A stretch of DNA of 64,000 bases from Datura wrightii (taxonomy: Eukaryota > Streptophyta > Magnoliopsida > Solanales > Solanaceae): NCBI GenBank assembly GCA_035772735.1, contig JASDFA010000010.1:156366501-156430500 (forward strand), written 5' to 3'. The position numbers and the translations under genes are program-made. A model generated the notes under the pieces. The model saw nothing but the letters and a program-made list of their open reading frames with translations, did no database searches and had not been told where the DNA came from. Shown piece after piece: positions 61,652 to 64,000 of this stretch (its first letter is position 1; every line of letters begins with the position of its first letter).

Positions 61652-61819
61652 TGTTGTAAAATAGATGTCATTATTATATTTTGTGCCCAAAAAAGGACAC
61701 TTTGTGCCCAAGTTTTATGGGTTTCCTTTGTCTTATGATGAATAACGGAAGAAAAAAAGAGGAAAAAATTATCCTCCCTCTCTTCTTCTTTACTTTGTAT
61801 TAGCTTCTAATTTATAACA
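61652..61819 (+). repeat. 3' LTR of the gag-less copia element (end approximate)
   Basis: It begins TGTTGTAAAATAG right after the purine tract and shares the blocks named for the 5' copy. It ends around 'tttataaca'. Confidence 0.75.
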
Positions 61820-62472
61820 AAGTTTCAGATTTTATAATCCATTCAAATTTAAGCTGATTGAGCTGGACTGATTTATTGATAGGCCTATACGAACATAGCC
61901 CTAGTTAGTATACAAGCGAAAAAAAGAAGGCGCGCGACAAGGACTCTTTCAATTTTTCATTTTAACTATTTCAACGAGATAAGTATCGGATTTAGAAAAC
62001 CAATGAAATAAAAGACAATTTGTTAGTACTAGAAATGAAATACAGAAAGTCTGAAATATGGTGTTCCTTAACTGTAATCGGTCTACAAAAAATTTAAAAG
62101 GAACAAATATACTGTGATATCCCCCTTCCAATAAAACCCAGTACACCTAACATTTTGCATGACCCACCAACCTAGTATCAGCTTCTACTCGAAAATTCTC
62201 CCAAAATGAAAAAAAGGATCTAGTGAACTGATGCAGGAAGCACAATTTTCTTCAATAGTGTCTTCCACATTTTTACATAAACTGTACAGGAGTGTCCACA
62301 GAACCGTTTCTACCCCAGAACTCTTCACCCGAATATCAGGGCTCTCTCCCAAATATTGGACATGCAAGCCGCCTGGAAAAGAAAAACATAGAGAAATGAC
62401 AGCCAGCGAGTGACATTATACTTACCGCATTGAGCTGGCTTTTCATCCCTTAATGCTATGACTCCACTTTTT
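61820..62472. other. 3' flank of the poly(A) polymerase gene
   Basis: The segment lies downstream of the stop codon at 62473 (minus strand). The part from about 62100 to 62472 is likely its 3' UTR. No separate gene is supported. Confidence 0.45.
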
Positions 62473-64000
62473 TCAAGCTGTTGACGTAACACTAAACCTA
62501 CAAGACAACGCATAAAAAAGCAACCAAAATACAGCACCTTTAAAGGCAAAGGTTTGATGAATAAAACAAAATGCAAGTACAAGTATCAAACCATGTAACA
62601 TGCCTTATAGAAGATTTCTGTACAGACTCTGATCCAATGCTATCCAGAGATGTTAACACTCCACGTGCAGCTTTTGGCTTCATGAATCACAAGAAAATGA
62701 AACTGGTCAAAGGTCAGAACCATACAAATTGCAACAATAGTGTGGTAAGTTAATGGCAAATGCTAAGAATGGAAGTATGAATGAACTAAAAAAATCAATG
62801 ATGTCTGAGAGATAAGAGGCAAAATAAACTTGTTCAAAACCTCTAACTCCAGCAATGCATCTTCAAAAAATCTTGAACCATTTTCACATACATTATTCAA
62901 TAGTGAGTTGGACTCGGCCCTGTACAAGTCACCCTGGGAAGAACAGAGAGGGTTGCAACCAGTACTGCCCACTGCACGACCATCATGGCTGAGTCGAAGC
63001 AATTCATGCGCAGGATCCTCGGAGGTACCAGCTTCAACAAGGTTTGTGACACCGCTAGAACGGTAGACGCATCCATCAGCGCTTTCCGCACATTGTGCTC
63101 CTCGTGACTTACCCGGTTCAACATAGGCATCTTTGTCCAGAATACCAGACTGCATCTTATCATTCATCAAATTATTTGAAATTTCTTCACTCTTTCTCTT
63201 CCCTCCAGAAACTGCCGGCGAACACTGTCGTAACAACATGCCACTTTTCTCCCCAACAATAAGTTCAGGTGAAGGTGAATCCCTCCTTGGAGGGCTAATT
63301 GATGGTCTTTTGTCCCGACTCTGTTGATTCTCTTCTGCACCTTCAAGATCTTTTTTCCTTTTCAAACCTCTTTCTCCGGATCTTGACCTGCATATACTAG
63401 GGGAAGGTTTCTCTGCCAGCTGCCCACTCATTAGCCTTGGTGTTTGGCATCGTTTATAACCATCAGATAGAACATAAGAGGGAATCTGCTTTCTACGGAC
63501 ATGGGACACAAACATTTCCATTCCTGGCTTCCAATACATGTACATGTTTACTTGGTGTCTAAACTCATCAACTGTAGCACGAATATCAAACTGCTGGCCT
63601 TCTTGAACCAACTCCCCAAGCCTCCTCTGCAAACCCATGAAGAAGGCACGGTGGGCACATTGTTTGGATGGGTCCACATATTCATGGGGATAAGGATGGC
63701 ACTGCAATTTCCCAAATGTGTCCCGCTCTATCTGCAAAGATACAAAAAAAATTACAAGTAAATGGAAACATCTGCTTCACTTGTTACCTTCTCTTTTTTC
63801 TTCTGTAGAGGCTCAAACAAGGAACCAGAGCCTCCTGAGCATCACTTATTAAAAAAGTAACAGATGTTACCATCAAAGTAAGCTGCCTTAACCGGGATTC
63901 AACCCAGCCTCTCCACACAAGTAAGTCATCAGCATCAGCTGCAACTATGTCAACTTGCAAATAGTTCTTGTAGCTTTCGAAGAAAGGATACTGCTCAAAC
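62473..64000 (-). CDS. PAPS: nuclear poly(A) polymerase (PAPS-type), 3' part, runs off the right edge
   Basis: The enzyme adds the poly(A) tail to nuclear pre-mRNA. Visible exons on the minus strand are 64000(partial)-63871, 63731-62841, 62677-62604 and 62497-62473. The first gives F-E-Q-Y-P-F-F-E-S-Y-K-N-Y-L-Q-V and R-L-R-Q-L-T-L-M, and continues in frame into I-E-R-D-T-F-G-K-L-Q-C-H-P-Y-P-H-E-Y-V. This is the RNA-binding domain at the end of the PAP core, with H-V-R-R-K-Q-I-P-S-Y-V-L. The large exon (297 codons) then encodes a Ser/Arg/Pro-rich tail with basic clusters (K-R-K-K-D; G-G-K-R-K-S-E-E) that probably include nuclear localisation signals. The two short last exons give P-K-A-A-R-G-V-L-T-S-L-D-S and end F-S-V-T-S-T-A-stop. 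The last intron joins AAG to a GC donor (62602-62603) and an AG acceptor. The catalytic nucleotidyltransferase exons lie beyond 64000. The paralogue is not assigned. Confidence 0.92.

Larger units (their letters stand above)
57780..61819 (+). mobile_element. Ty1/copia retrotransposon, gag-less deletion derivative with both LTRs
   Basis: Related terminal repeats start TGCTGCAAAATGG at 57780 and TGTTGTAAAATAG at 61652. A purine tract (aagaggga) precedes the second. Directly after the first repeat the sequence enters the protease (58000), so primer-binding site and gag are missing. Protease, integrase, RT and RNase H remnants follow over about 3.6 kb. Many stops and frameshifts show that the element is inactive. 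The right limits of the LTRs are approximate. Confidence 0.85.

Noticed and set aside
62325..62582. Minus-strand frame that includes V-L-R-Q-Q-L-E-K-S-G
   Set aside because: It overlaps the last poly(A) polymerase exon in another frame; using it would need a phase that no visible donor provides.
1..64000. A gene cluster or new multi-gene system
   Set aside because: The five cellular genes belong to unrelated processes, are on both strands and are separated by 3 to 18 kb of repeats; nothing suggests a shared system.

Overview
The window is plant nuclear DNA, very probably from a member of the nightshade family (Solanaceae). The support is: multi-exon genes with GT-AG introns that encode plant families (profilin, OXS3-like, IQD, type-B hexokinase, nuclear poly(A) polymerase); long AT-rich intergenic DNA full of Ty1/copia remnants, MITEs and a LINE; and a tRNA-derived SINE with the (TTG)n-ended 3' part typical of the TS/SolS family of Solanaceae. 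Genus cannot be fixed from the sequence alone.

Layout. 0-3.2 kb: the 5' half of a decayed Ty1/copia (TNT1-94-like) element. 4.4-6.0 kb: a long-inverted-repeat element. 6.3-7.5 kb (+): a complete three-exon profilin gene (131 aa). 10.5-11.3 kb (+): a complete two-exon OXS3-like gene (176 aa). 12-27.4 kb: gene-free and repeat-rich, with two back-to-back inverted-repeat elements, a diverged 1.7-kb tandem duplication, several MITEs, Helitron-like termini and a 5'-truncated LINE bounded by a target-site duplication. 28.8-30.7 kb (-): a complete three-exon IQ67-domain (IQD) gene (401 aa). 30.7-36.7 kb: intergenic with one MITE.

36.7-47.7 kb: a degenerate Ty1/copia element with both LTRs. Its body is split by two separate large TG...CA sequences (2.6 and 3.1 kb), each flanked by a 5-bp target duplication and without coding capacity. 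I interpret them as solo LTRs of Tekay/Del-like Ty3/gypsy elements. The second carries a Stowaway-like MITE, so the nest is three levels deep. 48.7-53.5 kb (-): a complete nine-exon hexokinase gene (497 aa) with a SINE in intron 7. 54-57.6 kb: hAT-like and other inverted-repeat elements (one nested) and a 261-bp tandem duplication. 57.8-61.8 kb: a third Ty1/copia element that has lost gag. 62.5 kb to the right edge (-): the 3' end of a nuclear poly(A) polymerase gene, whose last intron appears to use a GC donor.

The five cellular genes act in unrelated processes (actin dynamics, stress tolerance, calmodulin/microtubule scaffolding, hexose phosphorylation and sugar sensing, mRNA 3'-end formation) and form no operon or metabolic cluster. 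I found no CRISPR array, tRNA or rRNA gene, biosynthetic cluster or convincing new biological system. The most informative content is the layered record of transposon insertions and the exact gene structures.
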